The translations under genes and the position numbers were made by a program. The notes below the pieces were generated by a model that had not been told where the DNA came from, did not search any database, and saw only the letters and a program-made list of their open reading frames with translations. This document shows positions 38,719 through 47,226 of a stretch of 64,000 nt of DNA, one piece after another. How positions within the stretch are numbered: position 1 is the first letter of the stretch; every line of letters begins with the position of its first letter. The stretch covers positions 186,001 to 250,000 of the forward strand of contig JAFLBD010000002.1 of NCBI GenBank assembly GCA_017303935.1, given 5' to 3'. This stretch comes from Armatimonadota bacterium. GTDB taxonomy: Bacteria > Armatimonadota > Fimbriimonadia > Fimbriimonadales > Fimbriimonadaceae.

Positions 38719-40442
38719 GGCCATATTTTCGACAAGCAAAGTCGCTTGGACATCTGCTCCAACTCTCGTGCAAAGAGTGGGGATCGAAAACGAGCCATCT
38801 TGTCCCTACAAAAGGTGACTTTCATCCAATTTCTTATACTGAGCTTTGGGCACGAGTTGGGCAATATGCAAAGGCTTTGCAACAGCTTGAACTTAAGAAA
38901 GGTGACTCGATCAACATCTACAGCGAGAACTCTTTTGATTGGGCACTCACTGACTGGGCAGCGCAAACGCTTGGCGTCATCACCGTTCCGATTTACCCGA
39001 CACTGCCCAGTGATCAGGCTCAATATATTGTTAAAGATTCTGGCGCAAAGATTGTATTTTGTGGCAAGGATGAGCTGAAGAATCGAATCGGTGAGATGCC
39101 CGGAGTCAAAACGATTCTGCTCTCTGAGCTGAAGGTGATGGCAGAATCTTGCGTACAAGATCAAGCGGAGTGGGATGCTCATATCCAGCAGGTGAGCCTG
39201 GAAGACGTCGCCACGATCATCTACACCAGCGGAACGACCGGAAACCCCAAAGGCGCGGTGCTCATTCATGGCGGGATCGTGGACACCATCGCCAATATCC
39301 GCGAATCTATCGAGCTTGACGAGAACGACACTTTCTTAGGTTTCTTGCCGCTCAGCCATGTGATGGAGCGAATCAATGGCCACTTCCTGCCGGTAGGACT
39401 CGGCGCGACCCTTGCCTACGCTCAGAACTTGGCCAGTATTGGAAACGACATTCTCAAGGTCAAACCCACGGTCATGCTTGCGGTGCCAAGGTTCCTCGAA
39501 GCCATGCGTGGGCGAATCTTGGATGGAGTTCAATCGGCTCCTCCAATCCGGCAAAAGCTGTTCAAAGCGGCCTTGGAGCAAGGTACGACCAAGTTCCGGG
39601 GTGGCGTCGCTCCACTTTCGGGAATTCTCGATAAGCTGGTTGGTGGCAAGGTGCGCGAAAGACTAGGCGGTCGGTTTAGATTCTTCGTATCTGGCGGCGC
39701 AGCGCTGCCCGCACACGTGGCCGAGTTCTTCGGGGCATTCGGTATCCAGATTCTCCAGGGCTATGGTCTCACCGAAACGACAAGCGGAATCTGCGTCAAT
39801 CGCCCCAAGGATTCGGACTATCGCACAATCGGCACGCCGCTCAAAAACATCGAGATGAAAATTGCGGACGATGGCGAGATTCTCATTCGCGGCAAGTGCA
39901 ACATGATCTGTTATTACAATTTGCCTGAGGACACTGCCGCTGCGATCGATCCTGAGGGCTGGTTCCACACCGGTGATATCGGCGAACAATTGGCAAACGG
40001 GAAATACCAAATCACCGATCGAAAGAAAGATCTACTGGTGCTAGGTAACGGCAAGAATGTCGCGCCGCAAATCATCGAAAACAAGCTCAAGGAATCGATT
40101 TACATTGGCGAGGCCGTTCTGTTTGGCGACGGCATGGAATACATCTGTGGTTTGATCGTGCCGGACTTCGACCGGGTCAAGGCGTACGCCGAGAAGGCCG
40201 GAATCAAAACTCAAAGTGATGAAGAGCTGATCCTCCACGAGCCGATCAAGAAGCTGATCAAGTCGGAGATCGATAGGATCAACAAGACGCTGGCTCCATT
40301 CGAGATGGTCAAGAAACACGTCTTGCTAGCAAAGCCGTTTTCGCTCGAAACAGGCGAGCTGACACCTTCGCTAAAAGTCAAACGGCGCGTCGTCAAAGAG
40401 AACTTCAAGAGTGAGATCGCTTCGATGATGCGCGCGCAGTGA
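38715..40442 (+). CDS. Long-chain acyl-CoA synthetase (AMP-forming)
   Basis: Activates fatty acids with ATP and CoA. 575 aa, FAA1-like. The AMP-binding loop Y-T-S-G-T-T-G-N-P-K-G lies near residue 173, G-Y-G-L-T-E-T-T near residue 350, and the hinge and motif W-F-H-T-G-D-I-G near residue 416, followed by D-R-K-K-D. Peripheral membrane protein by family. Coupled to the rhodanese gene upstream. Acyl specificity is not evident. Confidence 0.93.
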   Translation: MRPYFRQAKSLGHLLQLSCKEWGSKTSHLVPTKGDFHPISYTELWARVGQYAKALQQLELKKGDSINIYSENSFDWALTDWAAQTLGVITVPIYPTLPSDQAQYIVKDSGAKIVFCGKDELKNRIGEMPGVKTILLSELKVMAESCVQDQAEWDAHIQQVSLEDVATIIYTSGTTGNPKGAVLIHGGIVDTIANIRESIELDENDTFLGFLPLSHVMERINGHFLPVGLGATLAYAQNLASIGNDILKVKPTVMLAVPRFLEAMRGRILDGVQSAPPIRQKLFKAALEQGTTKFRGGVAPLSGILDKLVGGKVRERLGGRFRFFVSGGAALPAHVAEFFGAFGIQILQGYGLTETTSGICVNRPKDSDYRTIGTPLKNIEMKIADDGEILIRGKCNMICYYNLPEDTAAAIDPEGWFHTGDIGEQLANGKYQITDRKKDLLVLGNGKNVAPQIIENKLKESIYIGEAVLFGDGMEYICGLIVPDFDRVKAYAEKAGIKTQSDEELILHEPIKKLIKSEIDRINKTLAPFEMVKKHVLLAKPFSLETGELTPSLKVKRRVVKENFKSEIASMMRAQ

Positions 40443-40448
40443 TACACT
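40443..40448 (+). promoter_or_regulatory. Predicted -10 element (TACACT)
   Basis: TACACT ends 9 nt before the ATG of the epimerase gene. No ribosome-binding site is seen. Confidence 0.3.
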
Positions 40449-40457
40449 AGAGCAGTC

Positions 40458-41507
40458 ATGCAAGTTCGATTTCGCACACTCCGGCTTACCAAAAAGTATC
40501 CATTGGTCATCAGTCGGGGCACGAGCACGGGTTCAAACAACCTGTTCGTCGAAGTCGAAGATGCTGCTGGACATGTTGGCCTAGGAGAATGTGCGCCCGG
40601 TACAGGGTTTGATGATAGCCTTGCGCCAATCGCGCAAGAACAACTGACCGAACTTGCGAATTCCGGGCTCACGAACATGAGCATCCACCAGATCTGGAAC
40701 CGAGGATTCGAGATGAAGGTGAATCCTTCAGCGCTTGCCGCCTTCGACATGGCGCTGTGGGACTTGTTGGGCAAAAAGTGCGGGATGCCTCTCTACCGAA
40801 TCTTTGGACTCTCCTCTAAGTCCGTGCCGACCAGCGTGACCATCGGAATCAATCCAATCGAGATCATCAAGGAACGCGTTCCAGAAATTCTGGCGAGAAC
40901 CGGCGGCAAGTTCCTCAAGATCAAAATGGGTAGCCCAGATGGAATTCACCGAGATCAAGAAAACTATCTCGCTTGCCTTGAAGTCGCTAAGAAGTTCAAC
41001 GTAGGATTCCGGGTCGACGCAAATGGAGGCTGGAACGTCGAGGATGCCAAAACCATGATGCGCTGGCTCGCCGACCGAGGCTGTGACTATGTCGAACAGC
41101 CCCTAGCTAAGGGGAACGAAGACGGCTTACCACACCTCTTTGCAGGCCGCCCATTACCGATCTATGCCGATGAAAGTTGTCACTTCGCGACCGATGTCCC
41201 GAAGCTGGCGGGCTGCGTGGATGGCGTCAACCTAAAACTGATGAAGTGCGGCGGGCTCACCGAAGCGCTTCGAATCGTGGCTGCCGCAAGGGCAAACGGC
41301 CTCGGCACGATGATCGGATGTATGGGCGAGTGTAGTTGCGCGATCAGCGCCGGCGCAGCCATCGGTGAGCTTTTCGACCATATCGACCTGGATTCGCAGC
41401 TAAATCTCGAATCCGATCCTTGCGACGGAGCACAGATGGTCGGAGGGGTTGTCGTCCCGCCGGAGAGCCCTGGACACGGAGCTTGGTACGCCCCAGATGC
41501 TCGCTAA
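40458..41507 (+). CDS. dgcA: Enolase-superfamily epimerase, likely N-acetyl-D-glutamate racemase (DgcA-like)
   Basis: 349 aa, muconate-lactonising/dipeptide-epimerase type. Catalytic Lys pair in K-I-K-M near residue 154, metal ligands in V-D-A-N near 182, V-E-Q-P near 213 and A-D-E-S near 236, and the opposite Lys in L-K-L-M-K near residue 260. Annotated most simply as dipeptide epimerase. The next gene, overlapping by 11 nt, is a DUF1611 protein. This pair is the arrangement described for DgcA-DgcN, which converts D-glutamate through its N-acetyl form. That function is inferred from family and pairing. Confidence 0.75.
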   Translation: MQVRFRTLRLTKKYPLVISRGTSTGSNNLFVEVEDAAGHVGLGECAPGTGFDDSLAPIAQEQLTELANSGLTNMSIHQIWNRGFEMKVNPSALAAFDMALWDLLGKKCGMPLYRIFGLSSKSVPTSVTIGINPIEIIKERVPEILARTGGKFLKIKMGSPDGIHRDQENYLACLEVAKKFNVGFRVDANGGWNVEDAKTMMRWLADRGCDYVEQPLAKGNEDGLPHLFAGRPLPIYADESCHFATDVPKLAGCVDGVNLKLMKCGGLTEALRIVAAARANGLGTMIGCMGECSCAISAGAAIGELFDHIDLDSQLNLESDPCDGAQMVGGVVVPPESPGHGAWYAPDAR

Positions 41508-42534
41508 AGACTCCAAAATCGCTCTATTCATGACCGGCGCGCTGGATAAGCCGTACGGAAAAATGGGATTTGGGATGCTCCGGTATTCCCAACAAGAGAT
41601 CATCTGCGCGATCGACCCAGATTACGCAGGAAAGACCACCGAAGAAGTCACCAAGATCCCGAGGCACTGCCCAGTCGTCGCCACTGTGGATGAAGCAGCC
41701 GCGCTCGGTGCCGATGTGCTGGTGGTTGGCATCGCACCTCCTGGAGGGCAGATTCCTCCCGAATATGTCGCAGAAATTGACCGAGCCTGGAACCTCGGCT
41801 TGAGTATCGTCAACGGACTCCACCAAGTTCTCGGCCCGACTTACAATGCGCCAAAACGCGATGGGCAGTATGTGTGGGATGTTCGCGTCGAACCGCCAGG
41901 ATTGACTACTTCAACCGGCGCCGCCTCAACACTTAAAGCAAAGCGAGTCCTGACCGTGGGGTCGGACATGGCGGTTGGCAAGATGACGAGCGGACTCGAA
42001 CTCCAAAAAGCCGCTCTCAAAATGGGCCTCAATTGCGCATTCGTGGCAACCGGACAAATCGGGATTTGCATCACGGGCAGTGGAGTGCCGCTCGATGGGA
42101 TTCGGGTTGACTTTGCCTGCGGGGCGATTGAACGCGAATGCCTCAAGTACGCCGATGCCGACTTGATCGTCATTGAAGGGCAAGGGTCGCTCGTCCACCC
42201 TTCCAGCACCTCGCCGCTGCCACTCCTGCGAGGCTCCATGCCGACGCATTTGCTCTTTTGCCACCGAGCTGGACAGGAGGGCCTTCTCCGGTTTCCCGAG
42301 ATTAGAATCCCGCCCATCAAGCAACTCACGGCGCTATTCGAAGATTTAGGAAGCTGCTGTGGAACGTACTCAAGACCAAGAACCGCTGGTGTCGCGCTGA
42401 ATTGTGGGCACTTGAGCGAAGAAGAAGGCGTCGAGGCTGTTGCCAGATTCGCCACCGAAACTGGATTTTTGACCCTAGATCCGGTCCGGATGGACATGTC
42501 ACCAATGGTAAAGCGAATCATGGGGGGCGTGTAG
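41497..42534 (+). CDS. dgcN: DUF1611 protein, likely D-glutamate N-acetyltransferase (DgcN-like)
   Basis: 345 aa. N-terminal Rossmann-like domain (about 1-130) and a C-terminal P-loop domain with V-G-S-D-M-A-V-G-K-M-T near residue 150. The V-I-E-G-Q-G-S-L-V-H-P segment near residue 225 is a hallmark of DUF1611. I start at ATG 41497 within the end of the epimerase gene. DgcN enzymes N-acetylate D-glutamate; older annotation calls the family NAD-dependent epimerase-like. D-glutamate from murein recycling would be a natural substrate. Confidence 0.75.
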   Translation: MLAKDSKIALFMTGALDKPYGKMGFGMLRYSQQEIICAIDPDYAGKTTEEVTKIPRHCPVVATVDEAAALGADVLVVGIAPPGGQIPPEYVAEIDRAWNLGLSIVNGLHQVLGPTYNAPKRDGQYVWDVRVEPPGLTTSTGAASTLKAKRVLTVGSDMAVGKMTSGLELQKAALKMGLNCAFVATGQIGICITGSGVPLDGIRVDFACGAIERECLKYADADLIVIEGQGSLVHPSSTSPLPLLRGSMPTHLLFCHRAGQEGLLRFPEIRIPPIKQLTALFEDLGSCCGTYSRPRTAGVALNCGHLSEEEGVEAVARFATETGFLTLDPVRMDMSPMVKRIMGGV

Positions 42535-42537
42535 AAA

Positions 42538-43452
42538 TTGCTAGTCCATTTCGGGATCGAGAATATTCGGGCCGATTGGAAGTCTTCCACGGTTGTCGTC
42601 GGAACGTTTGACGGCGTGCATCTGGGGCACCGCGCTCTCATCCAGAAAACCATCCAGGAAGCGACCGAGCGCGAACAACCTTCGGTCATCGTCACCTTCG
42701 ACCGGCATCCCGCAACGATTCTCTCGCCGGATCATGTTCCTCTACAAATCGGCACGTTGGAGCAGAATGTCATCCAGATGCGCCAGGCCGGGGCTTCGGT
42801 TTGTGTGATCTTGCCGTTTGACGCCGGGCTGAGCCGCACCACCGCACACGAGTTCTTCGATGAAATTCTGGTCGGAAGTCTGCGAGCGAACCAAGTGGTC
42901 GTTGGACACGACTTTGGTTTTGGAATGAACCGCGAGGGCAATGCCGACTGGCTTCGATCACGAGTGGATACCGTCGAATTTCCACCATTCGCAGTGAATG
43001 GGCAACGGGTGAGCAGTTCACTCATTCGGTGTATGGTCGACGCGGGTCAGGTCGAAGAAGTGCAGCAATACCTAGGGCGACCGTTTAGCATCGCAGGAGT
43101 GGTGGTGAGCGGCCACAAACGGGGCAGAGCGCTCGGATTTCCTACTCTAAACATTGCCAGGAGCACACAGGGCTTGCTACCGGCAGACGGAGTCTATGCG
43201 GGTGTGTGCCGAGTTAAGACCGTGCCCTACAAGGCGGCAATCAGCATCGGCACCAACGAGACTTTTGGGGAAGGGCCAAGAACAATCGAAGCCTATCTGC
43301 TCGATTACCCAGGCACGGAAATCTATGGCTGCCCTGTGGAACTCGGGTTTATTGAGAAGATTCGTGGTCAACAACGATTCGAATCGGTGCAAGAACTCAT
43401 TGATCAGATGAACCACGATGTCCAGCAAGCCTCTACCATCGCGTTGGGTTGA
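42538..43452 (+). CDS. ribF: Bifunctional riboflavin kinase/FAD synthetase
   Basis: Makes FMN and then FAD from riboflavin. 304 aa. FAD synthetase part: G-T-F-D-G-V-H-L-G-H near residue 22, R-V-S-S-S-L-I-R near residue 157. Riboflavin kinase part: G-H-K-R-G-R-A-L-G-F-P-T-L-N near residues 190-203, then S-I-G-T-N-E-T-F near residue 238, with the kinase Glu in I-E-A-Y. Starts at TTG only 3 nt after the previous stop, so it is in the same operon. Confidence 0.95.
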   Translation: MLVHFGIENIRADWKSSTVVVGTFDGVHLGHRALIQKTIQEATEREQPSVIVTFDRHPATILSPDHVPLQIGTLEQNVIQMRQAGASVCVILPFDAGLSRTTAHEFFDEILVGSLRANQVVVGHDFGFGMNREGNADWLRSRVDTVEFPPFAVNGQRVSSSLIRCMVDAGQVEEVQQYLGRPFSIAGVVVSGHKRGRALGFPTLNIARSTQGLLPADGVYAGVCRVKTVPYKAAISIGTNETFGEGPRTIEAYLLDYPGTEIYGCPVELGFIEKIRGQQRFESVQELIDQMNHDVQQASTIALG

Positions 43453-43470
43453 TCTGCCAAAATCTCTGGC

Positions 43471-43704
43471 ATGGTCACCGTCCGCGTCCACATCATGCTG
43501 AAGCCGTCGTTGCTCGATTCTGCTGGGCGAACAGTCGCTGATGCACTCAACAAACTATCCTTCGAGGAGGTCAATGAGGTACGAATCGGCAAGGTGATCG
43601 AGCTGAAAATGGACTCCGTGGACGAAGCCAGAATCAAGGCGATGTGCGATCAGTTGCTGGCCAATCCAGTGATCGAGGATTACCGCTTCGAGGTCGTGCA
43701 TTGA
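43471..43704 (+). CDS. purS: Phosphoribosylformylglycinamidine synthase subunit PurS
   Basis: 77 aa, small structural subunit of the PurLQS complex of purine synthesis. Contains V-H-I-M-L-K-P-S-L-L-D-S-A-G (residues 6-19) and the conserved E-V-N-E-V-R-I-G-K near residue 31. Normal length. Its stop overlaps the purQ start (TTGA). Confidence 0.95.
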   Translation: MVTVRVHIMLKPSLLDSAGRTVADALNKLSFEEVNEVRIGKVIELKMDSVDEARIKAMCDQLLANPVIEDYRFEVVH

Positions 43705-44384
43705 AGGTCGCGGTAATCCGGTTTCCGGGCAGCAATTGCGACCAAGACGCATTTCATTCGCTCAGGAATGACCTCGGAATCCAGGCGGAGTATGTGTGGC
43801 ACGATTACCACGATCTCAACGGATTTGAAGCCGTTTTCCTCCCTGGCGGTTTCAGCTATGGTGACTATCTGCGCTGCGGAGCGATGGCCGCCCATTCGCC
43901 GATCATGGACGAAGTGCGCGCTATGGCACAGCGCGGAAATCCCATCATCGGAGCATGCAACGGTTTCCAAATCCTGGCCGAGTCCGGGCTCTTGCCGGGA
44001 GCGCTCCTTCGAAACAAGGGCCACAAGTTCATCTGTCAAGACGTGTATCTCACGCGGGATAAAGCAAAGAGCATCTGGCTAGACGGCGTGGACCGAACCC
44101 TGATGATCCCGATTGCGCACGGAGAAGGAAGATTCTTCTGTGACGCAGACACCCTGAAGTCGATTGAAGACAACAACCAAGTCGCTTTCCGGTACACAGG
44201 GCCGAATGGCGAACTTGGCGACCAATGGAACCCGAATGGTTCGCTGGACTCAATTGCGGGAGTGGTGAACAAGGCTGGAAACGTGCTGGGATTGATGCCC
44301 CATCCTGAGCGCGCGACCTCTGCGAACCTCGGAAAGCAGGACGGCCTAGAAATTCTACGAGCCTTAAAACAAGTTTTGGCCTAA
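43701..44384 (+). CDS. purQ: Phosphoribosylformylglycinamidine synthase glutaminase subunit PurQ
   Basis: Class I glutamine amidotransferase, 227 aa, feeds ammonia to PurL. The nucleophile is in G-A-C-N-G-F-Q near residue 89, and P-H-P-E-R near residue 203 holds the His and Glu. Start TTG 43701 is chosen because V-A-V-I-R-F-P-G-S-N-C-D is the usual PurQ N-terminus; longer frames run into purS. purL is not downstream, so the complex is split across the genome. Confidence 0.95.
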   Translation: MKVAVIRFPGSNCDQDAFHSLRNDLGIQAEYVWHDYHDLNGFEAVFLPGGFSYGDYLRCGAMAAHSPIMDEVRAMAQRGNPIIGACNGFQILAESGLLPGALLRNKGHKFICQDVYLTRDKAKSIWLDGVDRTLMIPIAHGEGRFFCDADTLKSIEDNNQVAFRYTGPNGELGDQWNPNGSLDSIAGVVNKAGNVLGLMPHPERATSANLGKQDGLEILRALKQVLA

Positions 44385-44416
44385 AGCGAACCTTTTTTGA
44401 ACCCGAAAATGTCAAT

Positions 44417-45151
44417 ATGCCGAAGTTGGTAAATTTCGCTAAGTCTCCTGCATTAATCGCTGGCACAATCCTATTTGCATTGGCCGGCTTATCATCGTCC
44501 GCACAGGCACAACAAAAGGTGCTCGGACGGCTGGGGCAATCGACATCAGCGACCAACATCTACTCCAGTCCTAGCTCACGCTCGAGGGTCTATTACAAGG
44601 TCAAGGCTTACGAATATCTGATCGTGCGCACTGGCACCGGGTCCTACACTCGCGTTGTGATGGAGAACGGTAAGTACGGCTACATTTCAACTTCAAAAGT
44701 CGCGACGTTGCCCTACAACGTGATTTCGGGCAAAACCCAACCTGCGCGTGGCACCGCCACTTCAAGGTCTGCCGGATCTACGAGCCGATCTTCGGTGCTG
44801 AACTACGCGGTGGAGTACATCGGCACGCCGTACAAGTGGGGCGGAAATGACCTCGAACGCGGCATCGACTGCTCCGGATTCGTGCAACAGCTTTTTGGCA
44901 AGATCGGAGTTGATCTGCCTCGAACAGCCGCAGAGCAAGCCCTGGTCGGCAAACCGATCACTCGCCTTGAGGATCTCCAAGCCGGAGATCGACTCTACTT
45001 CTGGGACAAGAAGCGCGGCAAAATCGGCCACACCGGAATCTACATGGGGAACTATTTCTTCATTCATTCCAGCACGAACAATAAGGGCGTGGCTACGGAT
45101 GATCTTCGAAATCCGCACTGGCGAGCGATGCTGGTTGCGGCGCGACGCTAA
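44417..45151 (+). CDS. Secreted SH3-NlpC/P60 cell-wall hydrolase
   Basis: 244 aa, probably cleaves peptide stems of peptidoglycan. Signal peptide about 1-34 (ending A-Q-A-Q). A bacterial SH3-like domain spans about 45-100. After a Ser/Thr/Arg linker the NlpC/P60 domain has the Cys in G-I-D-C-S-G-F near residue 154, the first His in I-G-H-T-G-I-Y near residue 208, and the third polar residue probably in F-F-I-H-S near residue 220. Periplasmic or surface located. Convergent with the membrane-protein gene. Confidence 0.92.
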   Translation: MPKLVNFAKSPALIAGTILFALAGLSSSAQAQQKVLGRLGQSTSATNIYSSPSSRSRVYYKVKAYEYLIVRTGTGSYTRVVMENGKYGYISTSKVATLPYNVISGKTQPARGTATSRSAGSTSRSSVLNYAVEYIGTPYKWGGNDLERGIDCSGFVQQLFGKIGVDLPRTAAEQALVGKPITRLEDLQAGDRLYFWDKKRGKIGHTGIYMGNYFFIHSSTNNKGVATDDLRNPHWRAMLVAARR

Positions 45152-45655
45152 TCATCGGCGATTCTCAAGGTAATCCAGCCCCGCCAAAATCGGCCAGGCG
45201 ATACCGAGGAACATGAGGTTCACCCATAACATGTCGTACCTTTCTAGCAGGTAGGCAAATGGCGCAGGTCGTCCAAGCCCGTCGTTGATGATCTTTGCGC
45301 CAAATGTGATCATCAAGAATAGAAAGCTCCTCCACGCCGAACCCGCCAGTGATCGCTGAGGCATCTTAAGACCAGGCACAAAGATGTGCGCGATCACATA
45401 GAGGAGCCCGCCCGCGACCGGTGGAAGCACCACGATGACAATGTCCGGGTATTTGGACGGCACGATCAACCACGCGAAGGCGAGGCCATAAATCGTTCCC
45501 CGAACGGTGAACATGATCCCGGAATTTAGGGCCATTTTTGCCCCAATAAAATGACGCATCCCGCTCGTACGAAAGCGGGATGGATAAACCAAAAGATATA
45601 GCCAGCACAGAAGCCGGTTGATCTTAGTCAGGAACGTCTTCAGTACTGATCTCAC
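45152..45655 (-). CDS. Hypothetical membrane protein
   Basis: 167 aa from GTG 45655, with four or five hydrophobic helices (about 14-26, 45-65, 70-92, 105-125 and 140-160). I do not recognise a family. The GTG start overlaps the csrA 3' end by 32 nt. Internal ATGs at 45559 and 45535 are possible starts, and a hairpin (45557-45582) sits between csrA and these. If the shorter start is real the first helix is lost. It is the last gene downstream of the flagellar operon, but its link to motility is unproven. Confidence 0.6.
   Translation of the reverse strand: MRSVLKTFLTKINRLLCWLYLLVYPSRFRTSGMRHFIGAKMALNSGIMFTVRGTIYGLAFAWLIVPSKYPDIVIVVLPPVAGGLLYVIAHIFVPGLKMPQRSLAGSAWRSFLFLMITFGAKIINDGLGRPAPFAYLLERYDMLWVNLMFLGIAWPILAGLDYLENRR
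45557..45582 (-). terminator. 8-bp hairpin downstream of csrA
   Basis: ATCCCGCT and AGCGGGAT pair around a loop of about 8 nt; on the minus strand a weak T-rich stretch (GCGTCATTTTATTG) follows. Could end or attenuate the flagellar transcript, but it lies in the reading frame of the membrane-protein gene. Confidence 0.35.
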
Positions 45656-45830
45656 TTGCGGCGACGTTCTCGTCTTTAATTTGTTGATAAACCTCTTGTC
45701 GGTGTACAGCCACAGACTTAGGAGCCTTGATGCCGATACGCACCTGCTCTCCTCGCACTTCCAAGACGACTACTTCGACGTCATCTCCGATGATAATGCT
45801 CTGATTGACTTTTCTTGTTAAAACAAGCAT
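45624..45830 (-). CDS. csrA: Carbon storage regulator CsrA
   Basis: 68 aa RNA-binding protein that represses translation of target mRNAs such as flagellin. M-L-V-L-T-R-K, then [11 protein letters not shown] near residue 12, then V-R-I-G-I-K-A-P and V-H-R-Q-E-V-Y near residue 42 are all conserved. It follows fliW, whose product binds and inhibits CsrA, so the partner switch is present. A strong AAGGAGG lies 10 nt upstream, with two GGA triplets in the leader. Confidence 0.97.
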   Translation of the reverse strand: MLVLTRKVNQSIIIGDDVEVVVLEVRGEQVRIGIKAPKSVAVHRQEVYQQIKDENVAASEISTEDVPD

Positions 45831-45847
45831 CCCAGTCCGCCCTCCTT
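45831..45847 (-). promoter_or_regulatory. csrA ribosome-binding site with GGA triplets
   Basis: AAGGAGG (plus 45841-45847, minus strand) lies 10 nt before the csrA ATG. A second GGA is in GCGGACT (about 45834-45840). Two GGA triplets over a Shine-Dalgarno are the usual CsrA-binding layout, so autoregulation is possible. Confidence 0.5.
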
Positions 45848-45869
45848 GGCTCCAAATTCGGCAGGTCTC

Positions 45870-46334
45870 CTATGCGGCTATACTGTCCTGTGCTGGCGCC
45901 CGTTGCACCGCATACTTCAGTGGCCACTTCGGATCGTCCAAAACGACTTGCATTGCCTTTCGGTTCACGGCGTTAATCACCAGCGGACCGGCCAAGTTCA
46001 ATGTCATATCGGATGGCTTACCCTTCGGAATGGTCACTATAGTATAGACGAGATGTGGCGTTTCCTCCAACAATTCGAGTGAGGCGACCGAAGTTGCGTT
46101 CACCTGAGGAGAATAATCCGCACAATACGTCAGCGGATCGACGATCAAAAATGCCAAATTTGGCTCTTCAACCGATTGAAGCCAACGAAACGGACTTCCT
46201 TCTTTGTGTTGGAGAATCAAGAACTTCTTGGTCTCTGGAAAACCAATCAGTCCGTCGGCAAACGTGACAAGATCGTCAGCGTTGAATTCAATAGTGCCGA
46301 ATCGCGGCGTAGTTAGTTCAGTCATTATCATCAT
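45870..46334 (-). CDS. fliW: Flagellar assembly factor FliW
   Basis: 154 aa. Binds flagellin and CsrA to tie flagellin synthesis to export. F-G-T-I-E-F near residue 12, F-A-D-G-L-I-G-F-P near residue 25, and F-L-I-V-D-P near residue 62 are conserved FliW motifs. The ATG overlaps the flgL stop by 4 nt. Two in-frame ATG codons follow within 9 nt and are alternatives. Confidence 0.95.
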   Translation of the reverse strand: MMIMTELTTPRFGTIEFNADDLVTFADGLIGFPETKKFLILQHKEGSPFRWLQSVEEPNLAFLIVDPLTYCADYSPQVNATSVASLELLEETPHLVYTIVTIPKGKPSDMTLNLAGPLVINAVNRKAMQVVLDDPKWPLKYAVQRAPAQDSIAA

Positions 46335-47212
46335 CGAAGGTAATCAAGCAGACTTAGCTGCAGTGTGCCTGCGGCAACCTGTAACGAGGCTTGATAGGCG
46401 GTTTCGGCACGTTTAAGCTCCGAAACAGCTTCAGCAAGATCCACGTCTTCGATTCCCGAGATCCCTTCCATGAGATCGTCTGACCTGCGGTCATTATCAG
46501 CTTTCTGATTGGTGACCACATAGAGTCGGTTACCCGCCTCCGAGCGGGCCTGAGTGACTTCCTGCCTCAAAGATTCGAGAGCAGGAACATCGATTCCACT
46601 AAGATTTCCAATGTGACCTCCAGTCAAGTTGGACTTTAGGGACTCAAGTTGAGCGTACAAGTTGACCACGGTTTGGCTGGCTGCAGTGTTCACCTGCAGC
46701 GTTTTGCCTGGTGCGGTCTCCACCAAAACTTTATTCGTATCGCCGTTATAGACCAGCGCGTTGCTTGCAACGGTGAATGGCTGGGTTTCCGTCTTCTGAC
46801 CGGCAAAGAGAAATTGGCCGCTGTTCCCCTTTTCGTTGGCGATCGCCAGCAGCCGATCTTGCATCTGGGCAACCTGTCCAGCAATCGCTTGCCTCGAATT
46901 CTGATCCATTGTCGAGGTCGCGCCTTGAATCGCCAGTTGGTACCCCTTCTGGGCCAATTCGCTCACTTCAGTTAATACACGTTCAGAATTCTTCAGGTAG
47001 TCATTCGCCACTGTCAGGTTCTTGCTGTACTGTTCGATGTGCGATTTCAGCGAGCGCAATCGCAATAGAGTCGTTGCTTGGCCCGGTTCGTCACTGAGCT
47101 TCTCAACCTTCTTTCCAGAAGCCACGCGACTCTGCCACCGCATGTACTCGGCATAGTTGCCTTGCACTGTGCGTTGCGAGTTTTCGTAGATTTGGCTAGT
47201 CGAAATGCGCAT
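46331..47212 (-). CDS. flgL: Flagellar hook-associated protein 3 (FlgL)
   Basis: 293 aa, hook-filament junction protein, secreted by the flagellar export apparatus. The N-terminal helix (T-S-Q-I-Y-E-N-S, residues 5-12) and G-K-K-V-E-K-L-S-D-E-P near residue 33 are FlgL-like. The C-terminal D0 helix ends A-Y-Q-A-S-L-Q-V-A-A. It lies 14 nt after flgK in the same operon. Confidence 0.93.
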   Translation of the reverse strand: MRISTSQIYENSQRTVQGNYAEYMRWQSRVASGKKVEKLSDEPGQATTLLRLRSLKSHIEQYSKNLTVANDYLKNSERVLTEVSELAQKGYQLAIQGATSTMDQNSRQAIAGQVAQMQDRLLAIANEKGNSGQFLFAGQKTETQPFTVASNALVYNGDTNKVLVETAPGKTLQVNTAASQTVVNLYAQLESLKSNLTGGHIGNLSGIDVPALESLRQEVTQARSEAGNRLYVVTNQKADNDRRSDDLMEGISGIEDVDLAEAVSELKRAETAYQASLQVAAGTLQLSLLDYLR

Positions 47213-47226
47213 CGATTACTCCCGAA

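Noticed and set aside
41841-42695. 284-aa frame antisense to the DUF1611 and ribF genes
   Set aside because: Both sense genes are well supported, and the antisense product is low-complexity and Ser/Pro-rich.
42889-42906. AACCAAGTGGTCGTT in ribF
   Set aside because: Core resembles the palindrome but the right arm fails; not counted.
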